From NCBI GenBank assembly GCA_041742255.1, contig JBGSIZ010000024.1:1-40395 (forward strand): DNA of 40,395 nt, in the 5' to 3' direction. The stretch comes from JBGSIZ01 sp041742255. Its GTDB lineage: Bacteria; Pseudomonadota; Alphaproteobacteria; Rhodobacterales; Rhodobacteraceae. This document shows positions 15,208-23,102 of the stretch, in pieces. Position 1 is the stretch's first letter, and every line of letters begins with the position of its first letter. The position numbers and the translations under genes are program-made. The notes below the pieces were generated by a model. It saw only the letters and a program-made list of their open reading frames with translations. It had not been told where the DNA came from and did no database searches.

Positions 15208-16179
15208 TCACCCAGCGGCGATCTGATCGGTGATCCGAACCAACGCGGCACTGATGCCTTGTTCGGACAAGGCATGCCCGGCGCGCGGGATCATGGTCAA
15301 CGCGGCGCGGGGCCACGCCTTGGCCAGACCATAGGCAGAATGGGGGGGGCAGATCATGTCAAACCGACCCTGCACGATATGGCCGGGAATATGGGCGATA
15401 CGATCCATCCGGGCCATGATCTGCTGATCGGGGGCCAGAAACCCGGAATGCTGGAAATAATGGTTCTCCAACCGGGCAAAGGCGCGGGAATACTCGGCGG
15501 GGCCATCGCCACTGGCACCATCCGAATCGATGGAGGCAAGGGCGTTTTCCCAAGCGGCCCAGGCACGGGCATACCGGGTCTCTTGCACCAGATCGCCGGA
15601 AAACAACCGACGGTGATAGGCGGCAATCAGGTTGCCGCGCTCGCCCTCGGGGATCAGGGACACAAACTTTTCCCACAAATCGGGCCAGAATTGCCCGGCG
15701 CCACCGCCATAAAACCAATCCAGCTCGGGTTGGGTCATCAAAAACACGCCGCGCAGGATCAACGCGCGGGCACGGTCGGGATGGGTTTGGGCGTAGATCA
15801 AGGCAAGGGTGGCACCCCAACTGCCGCCAAACACGACCCAATCGTCAATCTTCAACGTCTGGCGGATGTGTTCCATATCGGCGACCAGATGCCATGTGGT
15901 GTTGGCCTCGACGCTGGCATGGGGACGGGACCGGCCACAGCCGCGTTGGTCAAACAGGACGATCCGATAAATGGCAGGATCAAAATACCGGCGCATCGCG
16001 GGGCTGCACCCGCCACCGGGGCCGCCGTGCAACACAACAACCGGCAGGCCGGCCGGGTTGCCGCACTGTTCCACATACACGCGGTGCCCATCACCCACGT
16101 CCAGCATCCGCTGATCGAAGGGATCAATCGGCGGATACAGGTGTGACACCCTGCGACTTTGACCAGAGACCTTGTCCAT
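15208..16179 (-). CDS. pip: Proline iminopeptidase (alpha/beta hydrolase, family S33)
   Basis: Removes N-terminal proline from peptides, in the cytoplasm. 323 residues from the ATG at 16179 (MDKVSGQSRRVSHLYPPI); a longer in-frame start exists at 16248 but would run into the divergent ubiG gene. Typical blocks are the oxyanion region HGGPGGGCSP, FDQRGCGRS, the nucleophile elbow GGSWG with Ser120, a cap domain rich in Trp and Tyr, VQGRFDMICPP with the acid and PRAGHALSE with the histidine. Divergent from ubiG, with 53 bases between starts. The spacer contains CTATATAAC at 16187-16195, which may be a -10 box. Confidence 0.95.
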   Translation of the reverse strand: MDKVSGQSRRVSHLYPPIDPFDQRMLDVGDGHRVYVEQCGNPAGLPVVVLHGGPGGGCSPAMRRYFDPAIYRIVLFDQRGCGRSRPHASVEANTTWHLVADMEHIRQTLKIDDWVVFGGSWGATLALIYAQTHPDRARALILRGVFLMTQPELDWFYGGGAGQFWPDLWEKFVSLIPEGERGNLIAAYHRRLFSGDLVQETRYARAWAAWENALASIDSDGASGDGPAEYSRAFARLENHYFQHSGFLAPDQQIMARMDRIAHIPGHIVQGRFDMICPPHSAYGLAKAWPRAALTMIPRAGHALSEQGISAALVRITDQIAAG

Positions 16180-16232
16180 GATTGATCTATATAACGTCCC
16201 GAAACCGTCCGCCATCATCCAAGGGTCCGCGC

Positions 16233-16979
16233 ATGTCTGCAACCGCACAATCCACCGTCAATCCCGATGAAATCGCCAAATTCGAGGCGATGGCAGCCGA
16301 ATGGTGGGATCTGGACGGAAAATTCAAACCATTGCACATGATGAACCCGGTGCGGTTGGGCTATGCGACATCGCAGATCGCCGCGGAATTCGGGCGGGAC
16401 GTGTCGGGTCCGGCGCCCTTTGCGGGGTTGCGCATCCTCGACATCGGCTGTGGCGGGGGGCTTTTGTGTGAACCCATGGCGCGGCTTGGGGCAACGGTGG
16501 TCGGGGTCGATGCGGCACCGCGCAATATTCCGGTGGCACAAATCCACGCGGAACAATCGGGCCTGACAATCGACTACCGGATCGGCACCGCCGAAGACCT
16601 CGCGGCATCGGGGGAACAATTCGATGTGGTTCTGAACATGGAAGTGGTGGAACACGTCGATAACCCGCTGGGCTATCTGACGGCATGTCAACAACTGCTG
16701 CGGCCCGGCGGGCTGCACCTGTGTTCCACGATCAACCGCAATCCGAAAAGTTTCGCGATGGCGATCGTGGGGGCGGAATGGGTCATGCGCTGGTTGCCCA
16801 AAGGGACGCATGACTGGGCGAAATTCATCACGCCCGATGAACTCTTTGACCTCCTGCGGCAGGCCGGGCTCGATCCGGTGGACCGCAAGGGGTATCAGTT
16901 CAATCCGATAGCGTGGAACTGGCGGGTATCGGCCACCGACCTTTCGGTCAACTATGTGACGGCAGCAATCAAGCGTTAA
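16233..16979 (+). CDS. ubiG: Ubiquinone biosynthesis O-methyltransferase UbiG
   Basis: SAM-dependent enzyme that makes both O-methylations in ubiquinone synthesis, at the inner face of the membrane. 248 residues from the ATG at 16233, preceded by AAGGG 9 bases upstream. The family N-terminus NPDEIAKFEAMAAEWWDLDGKFKPLHMMNPVRL is nearly diagnostic. SAM motif I is ILDIGCGGGLLCEPMARLG, followed by VVGVDAAP, MEVVEHVDNP and HDWAKFITPDEL. The gene ends in a GTTAAC whose TAA is the stop codon; the convergent marR gene also stops within a GTTAAC. Confidence 0.97.
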   Translation: MSATAQSTVNPDEIAKFEAMAAEWWDLDGKFKPLHMMNPVRLGYATSQIAAEFGRDVSGPAPFAGLRILDIGCGGGLLCEPMARLGATVVGVDAAPRNIPVAQIHAEQSGLTIDYRIGTAEDLAASGEQFDVVLNMEVVEHVDNPLGYLTACQQLLRPGGLHLCSTINRNPKSFAMAIVGAEWVMRWLPKGTHDWAKFITPDELFDLLRQAGLDPVDRKGYQFNPIAWNWRVSATDLSVNYVTAAIKR

Positions 16980-17017
16980 CCGGGCGGTGCGGTAACGGTT
17001 CGATTCTGGCAGTTTTG

Positions 17018-17098
17018 GAAAAATGACACCGTCGCGATACCGACGGAATACATACGCAATATCCAAACCTGTTTTGCAACGATTTCAGGCCGTTAACC
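17018..17098 (-). repeat. 81-bp element, copy A, with three 11-bp phased repeats
   Basis: Read on the minus strand it starts GGTTAACG (containing the marR stop) and ends GTGTCATTTTTC. It aligns without gaps to 32011-32091, about 58 of 81 bases identical. Three consecutive 11-mers precede the final TTTTTC: CGTATGTATTC (17056-17046), CGTCGGTATCG (17045-17035) and CGACGGTGTCA (17034-17024). CCGTCG/CGACGG can form a hairpin upstream of the T tract, so it may end marR transcription. Confidence 0.7.
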
Positions 17099-17557
17099 TT
17101 GAACAGCCTGATTAGTTTCGGCATGGCTCAACCGCACCCGCATTTCACGCAGAACCGGCAGAACGGCGCGGACCTTGTCGGCACCCACGGTCAAAACGAC
17201 CTCGGCAATCAACGGGGTGATGGCGGCCAACGCGGCATTGCGGGCCTGTAACCCGGCTGGGCTGATCGCCACCATCTTGCGGCGGGCATCATCCCAATCC
17301 GGACGGATATGCACCCATCCGGCCCACTCCAACTTGCCCAGCGTGTTGGTCATCGCCCCGCGGGTCAGGTGAAAACTCCGGGCCAATTGGGCCGGGCTGC
17401 GCTCACTACCTATATTAGCCAGTTGGTTCAAAACCGCAAAATGTGACAATTCCATACCCTTGGGCAGTGCCTTGGCAACGCTCGCACGGGCCAGTTGATC
17501 CACGACAAGGATCTCGCTGAACAGCGATACGGCCAGACTATTGGTGGATTCGTCCAT
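17093..17557 (-). CDS. MarR family transcriptional regulator
   Basis: Dimeric winged-helix DNA-binding protein, usually a repressor released by small ligands or oxidants. 154 residues. The winged helix covers about 35-100: LSHFAVLNQLANIGSERSPAQLARSFHLTRGAMTNTLGKLEWAGWVHIRPDWDD, split into recognition helix LTRGAMTNTLGKLE and wing RPDWDDARRKMVAISPAG. Long flanking helices form the dimer. No conserved redox cysteine is present. Last gene of comF-grxC-nitrilase-marR; its ATG overlaps the nitrilase stop as TGATG. Linkage to a glutaredoxin and a nitrilase suggests a thiol or stress theme, but the target is unknown. Confidence 0.92.
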   Translation of the reverse strand: MDESTNSLAVSLFSEILVVDQLARASVAKALPKGMELSHFAVLNQLANIGSERSPAQLARSFHLTRGAMTNTLGKLEWAGWVHIRPDWDDARRKMVAISPAGLQARNAALAAITPLIAEVVLTVGADKVRAVLPVLREMRVRLSHAETNQAVQG

Positions 17558-18387
17558 CAGGGACCTTCATACGGGCGGTCGTGCGACAACGCGGGGATAC
17601 GCGCCCTTGCTTTTGACACTTCCGACAGGTCCAGATCAACGAAAACAATGCCCTTTTCGGTCCCGCCATCCGCCAAAACCTCGCCCCAAGGCGAAATAAC
17701 CATCGAATGCCCATACGTCGTGCGAATTTTGTCACCGCTCGTCGGGTGTTGCCCGGTTTGCGCTGCCGCCAAAACGAAACACCCCGTCTCAATCGCGCGC
17801 GCCCGCAACAGAACCTCCCAATGGGCGGCTCCGGTCACGGGCGAAAAAGCGGCGGGAATCAACAGGATACCGGCCCCGGCCTTGGCCAGATCACGGTGCA
17901 GATGCGGGAACCGCAGGTCATAACACACGGTCATTCCGACCCCGCCAAACGGGGTCTGAACCACAACAGCCCGCGCGCCGGGCCGATACCCGGCACTCTC
18001 GCGGAACGTCTCGGCTTCGGTCACGGACACATCAAACATATGAATTTTGTCATACCGACCCACAATCGCCCCATCCGGGGCAATCAGAAACGACCGGTTC
18101 GCAAACCGGCCATCCGGATCGTCGGTCTTGACCGCAAGCGACCCAATCGACACCCAAACGCCTGCGCGGCTGGCAAAGTCCCGCATGGCGGCAAGCGTCT
18201 GATCTTGTTCTTCTTTCACCAGCACCGCGCGCTGGCGATCCCGGTCCAGTGACACACAATTGGTCACCTCTGGCGTCAGAATAAACGCGGCCCCGCCCTC
18301 AACAGCCTGTCGCGCAAGGTCCATCGTGACGGCCAGATTGGCCGCCGGATCATCGCCCGAACACAGTTGAATAAGGGCGGTTTTCAC
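17557..18387 (-). CDS. Carbon-nitrogen hydrolase (nitrilase superfamily, Nit-like amidase)
   Basis: Cytoplasmic hydrolase of amide bonds in small molecules. 276 residues; start codon GTG at 18387, overlapping the grxC stop as GTGA. The Glu-Lys-Cys catalytic triad is complete: Glu40 in LTPEVTN, Lys114 in RYDKIHMFDV and Cys155 in VCYDLRFPHL. The sequence IHMFDV and CYDLRFP match the Nit1/Nit2 branch, whose bacterial members repair deaminated glutathione or act as omega-amidases. Linkage with glutaredoxin favours deaminated glutathione amidase, but this is an inference. Confidence 0.93.
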   Translation of the reverse strand: MKTALIQLCSGDDPAANLAVTMDLARQAVEGGAAFILTPEVTNCVSLDRDRQRAVLVKEEQDQTLAAMRDFASRAGVWVSIGSLAVKTDDPDGRFANRSFLIAPDGAIVGRYDKIHMFDVSVTEAETFRESAGYRPGARAVVVQTPFGGVGMTVCYDLRFPHLHRDLAKAGAGILLIPAAFSPVTGAAHWEVLLRARAIETGCFVLAAAQTGQHPTSGDKIRTTYGHSMVISPWGEVLADGGTEKGIVFVDLDLSEVSKARARIPALSHDRPYEGP

Positions 18388-18641
18388 GCCGCCAGCATCG
18401 GATCGAGCTTGCCCGCGTCGTTCAACGCATACAGGTCATCGCAGCCGCCCACATGCACGCCGCCAATGAAAATCTGCGGCACGGTCCGGCTGCCCCCGGC
18501 CCGTTTGACCATTTCCGGCCGGCGGTCGGGCTGAGCCATAACATTGATTTCGCTGAACGATACACCCTTGGACGTCAGCAACCGTTTGGCAGCCTGACAA
18601 AAACCACAGGTGGGTGTTGTATAAATCTCGACGGGTTTCAT
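18384..18641 (-). CDS. grxC: Glutaredoxin 3 (GrxC)
   Basis: Small glutathione-dependent thiol oxidoreductase. 85 residues from the ATG at 18641, with Shine-Dalgarno AAAGGAAG. The thioredoxin fold shows MKPVEIYTTPTCGFCQAAKRLL with the dithiol active site Cys12-Gly-Phe-Cys15 (classical GrxC has CPYC), the cis-Pro motif TVPQIFIG and the glutathione-binding GGCDD. An upstream in-frame extension to 18758 overlaps comF and is not real. It follows comF by 25 bases and overlaps the nitrilase gene. Confidence 0.95.
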   Translation of the reverse strand: MKPVEIYTTPTCGFCQAAKRLLTSKGVSFSEINVMAQPDRRPEMVKRAGGSRTVPQIFIGGVHVGGCDDLYALNDAGKLDPMLAA

Positions 18642-18666
18642 GGCGTTCTTCCTTTGGACACGAACC

Positions 18667-19395
18667 CTAGATGTAGGCATCTTTTGTCGCCCGGGCCAGT
18701 GCCAGAACGCAGACCCGTGACGCCCCTGCCGCACGCAGGGCCTCGGTCGCGGCGGCAAATGTGGCCCCAGATGTCATGACATCGTCTACGATAACAACGG
18801 TTTGCCCCTTGATCCGGTTGGCACGGTCTTGGCGCACCGCAATCGTGCCCTGCAGTGCTGCAAACCGGGCGTCCCGCCCGTGCCCTTCCAACGATGGCGT
18901 CTGTCGGGTCCGAACCAATGCGTCGGACAGAACGTTCAGTCCCGACGCCTTGCCAATCCCCAAGGCCAACAATGCCGCCTGATTGTATTTCCGGTGCAAC
19001 ATGCGCCGCCAATGCAGGGGAACGGGCACAATCAATGCCTTACCCTCCGTTACCATGGGCCGAACCGCACGGGCCATCCACGCGGCCATCGGTGGTGCCA
19101 GATCCGTCCGGTCGCCGTGTTTCAGACCAAGGATCAATTTGCGGCCCACGCCAGAATAAACAACCGTCGCACGCCCCTGATCCCAGGGCCGCGCCGTTTT
19201 CAGGCAATCATCACAATGTTCCGCCCGGTCCGAATCACCCGGCAACGGAACGCCGCACAAATCACACACCAAACCACTAACAAACTGCACATCCTTCCAA
19301 CAGACGGGGCAAAGCCCGAATTCTGCGTCGGTCAATGCGTCGCAGGCGATGCATTGGGGGGGATAGATGGCACGAACCAGACTTTGCAAAAGCAT
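18667..19395 (-). CDS. comF: ComF family phosphoribosyltransferase-like protein
   Basis: 242 residues. The N-terminal zinc-ribbon region has paired cysteines (CIAC, CPVC, CDLC, CDDC; about residues 15-65), and the C-terminal type I phosphoribosyltransferase fold carries the PRPP loop VVIVDDVMTSGATF (about 200-213) and PVPLHWRRMLHRKYNQA. The family is required for DNA uptake in naturally competent bacteria (ComF/GntX); a link to competence here is not shown. Its start is only 24 bases from the divergent methyltransferase-like gene and their ribosome-binding sites share the sequence TCCCTAAGGGA. Confidence 0.93.
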   Translation of the reverse strand: MLLQSLVRAIYPPQCIACDALTDAEFGLCPVCWKDVQFVSGLVCDLCGVPLPGDSDRAEHCDDCLKTARPWDQGRATVVYSGVGRKLILGLKHGDRTDLAPPMAAWMARAVRPMVTEGKALIVPVPLHWRRMLHRKYNQAALLALGIGKASGLNVLSDALVRTRQTPSLEGHGRDARFAALQGTIAVRQDRANRIKGQTVVIVDDVMTSGATFAAATEALRAAGASRVCVLALARATKDAYI

Positions 19396-19419
19396 CTTCT
19401 TTCCCTAAGGGATCAGGTC

Positions 19420-20250
19420 ATGACATCCCAATCCACCATGACAGACCTTGCCGCACTGACGCGCAACCGGGCCCGCGCCCGCAAAAACCCCGCGATGTTT
19501 CTCCAAACGGCGGTTGCCGATGATCTTCAGCTAAGACTGAACGAGATTAACAGACCGTTTACGAACGTGGCGATTGTGACGGCGTGGCCAGAAATCTGGC
19601 AGGATCGGTTTCCGAATGCGATCCTGCTGCCAGACGATCCTGTGCTTGGGTTCACAAGCACCGACTACGATCTGGTGATCCACGCGATGGGTCTGAATTG
19701 GGCCAACGATCCGGTCGGTCAAATGATCCAATGCCAGCGTGTGCTGCGTCCGGACGGTCTGTTTCTGGGCGCGGGGCTTGGGGGGCAGACCCTGCATGAA
19801 CTCCGCCGCGTGCTGGCGCAGGCTGAAATTCAGGTCACGGGCGGATTGTCGCCCCGGGTGGCCCCGATGGCCGAAATCCGCGATCTGGGCGTGTTGGTTC
19901 AACGGGCGGGGCTCGCGTTGCCTGTGGCGGACAGCGATACCTATACGGTGACCTATGCCGACATGCGGGCGCTGATGCACGACCTGCGGGCGATGGGCGA
20001 AACCAACGCCTTGGCGGCGCGCTTGCGTCACGCATCCCGGCGGGCCGTTTTCGAGGTAGCGCAGGACCTATATGCGACCCATTTTGCCATGCCGGATGGC
20101 CGAATTCCTGCGACGTTCGAGGTTGTCGTCCTGACCGGTTGGGCACCCGCCCCGGATCAGCAAAAACCGCTGCGGCCCGGATCCGCGACGTCTAGGTTGG
20201 CCGATGCCTTAGGTGCGACGGAAACGCCACTTGACCCGGGCCAGAATTGA
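19420..20250 (+). CDS. Methyltransferase-like protein (NDUFAF5/BioC-like), motif I not recognisable
   Basis: 276 residues from the ATG at 19420, which has AAGGGA 8 bases upstream; a second ATG at 19438 is possible. The order of blocks fits the NDUFAF5-like branch of class I methyltransferases: an N-terminal RNRARARKNPAMFLQ, a Rossmann-like middle with YDLVIHAMGLNWANDPVGQM and the post-motif QCQRVLRPDGLFLGAGLGG, then HELRRVLAQAE and PRVAPMAEIRDLG. The place where a glycine-rich SAM loop should be reads TNVAIVTAWPEIWQDRF, with no GxGxG. Mitochondrial NDUFAF5 hydroxylates an arginine of complex I subunit NDUFS7. A similar role in respiratory complex assembly is possible but unproven. Confidence 0.82.
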   Translation: MTSQSTMTDLAALTRNRARARKNPAMFLQTAVADDLQLRLNEINRPFTNVAIVTAWPEIWQDRFPNAILLPDDPVLGFTSTDYDLVIHAMGLNWANDPVGQMIQCQRVLRPDGLFLGAGLGGQTLHELRRVLAQAEIQVTGGLSPRVAPMAEIRDLGVLVQRAGLALPVADSDTYTVTYADMRALMHDLRAMGETNALAARLRHASRRAVFEVAQDLYATHFAMPDGRIPATFEVVVLTGWAPAPDQQKPLRPGSATSRLADALGATETPLDPGQN

Positions 20251-20295
20251 CCCGACCGCGAATGAGTTTATGTGATCGGGGCAGACAGAGCTATT

Positions 20296-21390
20296 ATGGA
20301 ACACCTCATGCTGGACGCGACCTCGAAAGCCCCGATCGGTGACGCTGCCGTGTGCCCGTTTCACGCCCCCAAAGACCACCCAAAGGTGAAGCCTGCCAAA
20401 ATCGGCGTGCTTCTGGCCAATCTTGGGACGCCGGATGCGACCGACTATTGGTCCATGCGCCGATATCTGAACGAATTTCTGTCAGACCGCCGCGTGGTCG
20501 ATTATTCGCCATGGCTTTGGCAACCGTTGCTGCAGCTTGTGATCCTGAGCAAGCGGCCGTTCAAATCCGGTGCCGCCTATCGGTCGATCTGGAACAACGA
20601 TGCGAACGAAAGCCCGTTGTTGACCATCACCAAGGATCAAACCAACGCGATTCGCGCCAAGATCGAGGCGGAGTTCGGCGGCGAGGTTCTGGTCGATTTC
20701 TGCATGCGCTATGGCAATCCGTCCACCAAATCCAAAGTTAGGGAAATGGTCGAGGCTGGCTGTCGGCAAATCCTGTTTTTCCCACTCTATCCGCATTATG
20801 CGGGGGCAACATCGGCCACGGCCTGCGATCAATTCTTCCGCGCCATGATGGAGGAAAAATGGCAGCCCGCCGTTCGGGTTGTTCCGGCCTATTACGAGGA
20901 CCCTACTTACATCGACGCGCTCGCGCAGTCGATCGAGGCGGCCTATGCATCCGCCGAAACCAAACCGGATATGCTGGTGTGTTCCTACCACGGCGTGCCG
21001 GAACGGTATCTGCAGGAAGGCGACCCCTACCACTGCCAGTGCCAGAAAACGACGCGGTTGCTCAAGGAACGGTTGGGTTGGGACGACACCCAGATCATCA
21101 CGACGTTTCAATCGCGGTTCGGACCCGAAGAGTGGCTAAAACCCTATACCGTTGAAGAAGTGGCGCGGCTGGCGGAGCGTGGGATCAAGAACATCGCGGT
21201 TTGCGCCCCGGCGTTTTCCGCCGATTGCATCGAGACGCTTGAAGAAATCAATGAGGAAATCCGCGAAAGTTTCGAACATGCGGGCGGCGAAAAGTTCACC
21301 TATATCCCCTGCCTCAACGCGAATGACGCGCATATCGGGGCGCTGACAGGGATCATCAAACAGAACCTGAAAGGCTGGGTTCAGGGCTGA
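20296..21390 (+). CDS. hemH: Ferrochelatase
   Basis: Last step of protoheme synthesis, inserting ferrous iron into protoporphyrin IX at the membrane. 364 residues from the ATG at 20296 (MEHLMLDATSK); a GTG at 20272 and an ATG at 20308 are alternatives, and the GGGGCAGACAGAG upstream favours 20296. Blocks: KIGVLLANLGTPDATDYWSMRRYLNEFLSD, the active-site SYHGVPERYLQEGDPYHCQCQKTTRLL with the metal-binding His, FQSRFGPEEWLKPYT, and CAPAFSADCIETLEEINEE with the catalytic Glu. The cysteines in HCQCQ and APAF-ADC may be cluster ligands, as in some bacterial ferrochelatases, but this cannot be judged by eye. Confidence 0.97.
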   Translation: MEHLMLDATSKAPIGDAAVCPFHAPKDHPKVKPAKIGVLLANLGTPDATDYWSMRRYLNEFLSDRRVVDYSPWLWQPLLQLVILSKRPFKSGAAYRSIWNNDANESPLLTITKDQTNAIRAKIEAEFGGEVLVDFCMRYGNPSTKSKVREMVEAGCRQILFFPLYPHYAGATSATACDQFFRAMMEEKWQPAVRVVPAYYEDPTYIDALAQSIEAAYASAETKPDMLVCSYHGVPERYLQEGDPYHCQCQKTTRLLKERLGWDDTQIITTFQSRFGPEEWLKPYTVEEVARLAERGIKNIAVCAPAFSADCIETLEEINEEIRESFEHAGGEKFTYIPCLNANDAHIGALTGIIKQNLKGWVQG

Positions 21391-21414
21391 ACTGGACACG
21401 ACAGATCACAACGA

Positions 21415-21446
21415 AAAAGGGCGGTGGATTACTCCACCGCCCTTTT
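21415..21446. terminator. Bidirectional intrinsic terminator between hemH and the 69-residue gene
   Basis: AAAAGGGCGGTGGA and TCCACCGCCCTTTT pair perfectly over 14 bases around a TTAC loop. A and T tracts serve both strands. Confidence 0.93.
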
Positions 21447-21465
21447 CTTCATCCGTGAGGATGAA

Positions 21466-21675
21466 TTATTCTGCGTCGCCGGTGCTGGACGACAGAGCCG
21501 CTGCGACCAGAGCGATCAGGATCAGCGGGATGATCAGGCCTGCGGAGGACGAAGAACCAGCGGTGGTTTCTTCAATCACAACGGGTTCCATTTCCATGAC
21601 GGGGGCGGACATGCCACCGGCATAAGCGGACGTAGCAGCAAACAGGCCAGCAACGGCGAGTGCGATTTTTTTCAT
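21466..21675 (-). CDS. Small exported membrane protein, 69 residues
   Basis: Function unknown. The N-terminus MKKIALAVAGLFAATSAYA is a textbook signal peptide with cleavage after AYA. A short acidic stretch (MEMEPVVIEETTAG) and a Ser run are followed by a C-terminal membrane segment SAGLIIPLILIALVAAAL. After processing it would be a single-pass inner-membrane peptide with an acidic periplasmic head. I chose the ATG at 21675 because its GGAG is 7 bases upstream; the ATG at 21681 is too close to it. Convergent with hemH and sharing its terminator; genes like this are sometimes wrongly labelled ferrochelatase. Confidence 0.78.
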   Translation of the reverse strand: MKKIALAVAGLFAATSAYAGGMSAPVMEMEPVVIEETTAGSSSSAGLIIPLILIALVAAALSSSTGDAE

Positions 21676-21759
21676 GTTCATTCTCCAGTTTTTGCCCACC
21701 GCCTATTTTGGTTGAGGACGGCAGCAGGCACCCAAGACTTACCTCGTATTACGGTCTAA

Positions 21760-21795
21760 GCAGCATTTTGACGGAAAGGCAAAGACCAATGCTGC
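21760..21795. repeat. Inverted repeat between the L,D-transpeptidase and the 69-residue gene
   Basis: GCAGCATT (21760-21767) and AATGCTGC (21788-21795), perfect 8-bp arms, 20-base spacer. It lies 3' of the L,D-transpeptidase gene and 5' of the small membrane protein gene on the same strand. No U tract; it may be an mRNA structure or an operator. The rest of the 21676-21824 gap shows nothing I can name. Confidence 0.35.
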
Positions 21796-21824
21796 AATGC
21801 GGCTGCAAAAGCACCAACTTGTCG

Positions 21825-22421
21825 TCAAATAAGCAACACTTGCGTGCCGACCTTGGCCAGCTCGAACAACTGACCAATGTGTTCGTTATACAAGCCAATA
21901 CAACCATTTGACGATCGCCGCCCGATCTTGCGAGTGTCGTGCGTCCCGTGGATGCGGTAATAGGTCCACGACAGATACAAGGCGAGCGGGCCGAGCGGAT
22001 TGGTCGGATCACCACCCGGCACCACCTCGGGCCATTCCGGATTGCGTTCCCGCATGGACGGTGTGGGCCGCCATGTCGGGTTGACCACCTTCTGGATCAC
22101 CTCTGTCCGGCCCTTGCGCGTCAGGTCGTCGGTCAGCGGCACGCTCGTGGGATACAACCGATAGATGCTTTCGTCCTCGGACCAGTAGTGCAGCGCGCGG
22201 GATGTCACATCCACAAGGATCGCGCCGTTGGTCACATTGGTAAAGTATGGCCGCCAATCCAGCGCGCGAAAGCTGGAGGCGTTGCGGCGCACCGACTGGG
22301 ATATCGCCCCTTCGACTTCGGTGGTGTCGCCACTTTGCGCCCAAGCGGCGGATCCGGCAACCGAAATGGCCCCGGCCACAAACGCCCGGCGACCTAGTTC
22401 GGGGATTTTGTCATTCGACAT
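21825..22421 (-). CDS. L,D-transpeptidase (YkuD fold), exported, atypical motif
   Basis: Cross-links peptidoglycan stems or attaches proteins to them, in the periplasm. 198 residues from the ATG at 22421, with AAGGAG 8 bases upstream. The N-terminus ELGRRAFVAGAISVAGSAAWAQ looks like a twin-arginine signal. The YkuD domain (about 65-198) has GDPTNPLGPLALYL, the first histidine in YRIHGTHD (His158) and the catalytic Cys174 in RRSSNGCIGLYNEHI. The common consensus is S/T-HGC-x-R; here Asn replaces His and the usual Arg is Leu. The nucleophile and His158 are intact, so it is probably active. Confidence 0.92.
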   Translation of the reverse strand: MSNDKIPELGRRAFVAGAISVAGSAAWAQSGDTTEVEGAISQSVRRNASSFRALDWRPYFTNVTNGAILVDVTSRALHYWSEDESIYRLYPTSVPLTDDLTRKGRTEVIQKVVNPTWRPTPSMRERNPEWPEVVPGGDPTNPLGPLALYLSWTYYRIHGTHDTRKIGRRSSNGCIGLYNEHIGQLFELAKVGTQVLLI

Positions 22422-22515
22422 GTTCTGGCTCCTTTGACACCTGATGTGCCTCAACGTCGGATGAAATTACTGCGTTAGGCGGCGCGGGGCAATTCAAACC
22501 CCTGTCATCTGCGGC

Positions 22516-22560
22516 CTTATCCAAGAACTGCGTTTGAACTGCCATGCGAGGCCGGATAAG
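22516..22560. repeat. Widely spaced inverted repeat in the L,D-transpeptidase/CAP divergent region
   Basis: CTTATCC (22516-22522) and GGATAAG (22554-22560) with 31 bases between, in the 165-base gap between divergent starts. It could be a binding site or chance. No convincing sigma-70 promoter was found here. Confidence 0.25.
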
Positions 22561-22586
22561 ACGGGGGACAAAGTAAGGGTGACCAC

Positions 22587-23099
22587 ATGAAACGTCGCGT
22601 TTTGATCACAGGTTTGGCAATGTTGGGTCTTTCGGCCTGCGTTGGGTCGCGTGAGGTCCCTGTGGGGCCTGATGGCCTCCCCCTGCCGCAGGTGTATCGC
22701 ATTGCCGCCGGGGACGAGGCCGCCGTGCAGTTTCGGATGCTGGATGGCGTGAACGCCTTGCGTCAGGCAGCCGGTCAGGCCCCGTTGCAGATGAATGCAG
22801 CGCTCAACGCTGCCGCCGCAACCCATTCCCGCGATATGTCGGTGCAAAACCGGCCCTGGCATTTCGGATCGGACGGGTCATCCCCGATCGACCGGGTCCA
22901 ACGGGTAGGATACACAGGCCAGATGTTGGGCGAAAACATCTCGGAAACTTATGAAACCGAGCTTGAGACGTTGGGCGCGTGGATGCAGGTGCAAGACACC
23001 CGCGACGTCATCATGGACCCCGCCGCCCGCGACATGGGCATCGCCTGGTTTCAGGAGCCAGCAGGCAAACTGTGGTGGACCTTGATTACCGGAGCATGA
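22587..23099 (+). CDS. CAP/SCP-domain lipoprotein
   Basis: 170 residues. The signal peptide MKRRVLITGLAMLGLSAC ends in a lipobox LSAC, so Cys18 should be lipidated and the protein attached to a membrane facing the periplasm. The rest is a CAP (SCP/PR1-like) domain: MLDGVNALRQAAGQAPLQMNAALNAAAATHSRDM, HFGSDGSSPIDRVQRVGYTGQMLGENIS and the C-terminal GIAWFQEPAGKLWWTLITGA. The CAP histidines and Glu are present (HSRDM, HFGSDG, GENI). Bacterial CAP proteins have varied and mostly unknown roles. It ends 3 bases from the convergent YafK-like gene and is divergent from the L,D-transpeptidase, in a small envelope cluster. Confidence 0.9.
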   Translation: MKRRVLITGLAMLGLSACVGSREVPVGPDGLPLPQVYRIAAGDEAAVQFRMLDGVNALRQAAGQAPLQMNAALNAAAATHSRDMSVQNRPWHFGSDGSSPIDRVQRVGYTGQMLGENISETYETELETLGAWMQVQDTRDVIMDPAARDMGIAWFQEPAGKLWWTLITGA

Positions 23100-23102
23100 T
23101 CC

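Noticed and set aside
18802..19419. Upstream extension of the methyltransferase-like ORF
   Set aside because: Runs antisense through comF; the start at 19420 has a good ribosome-binding site.
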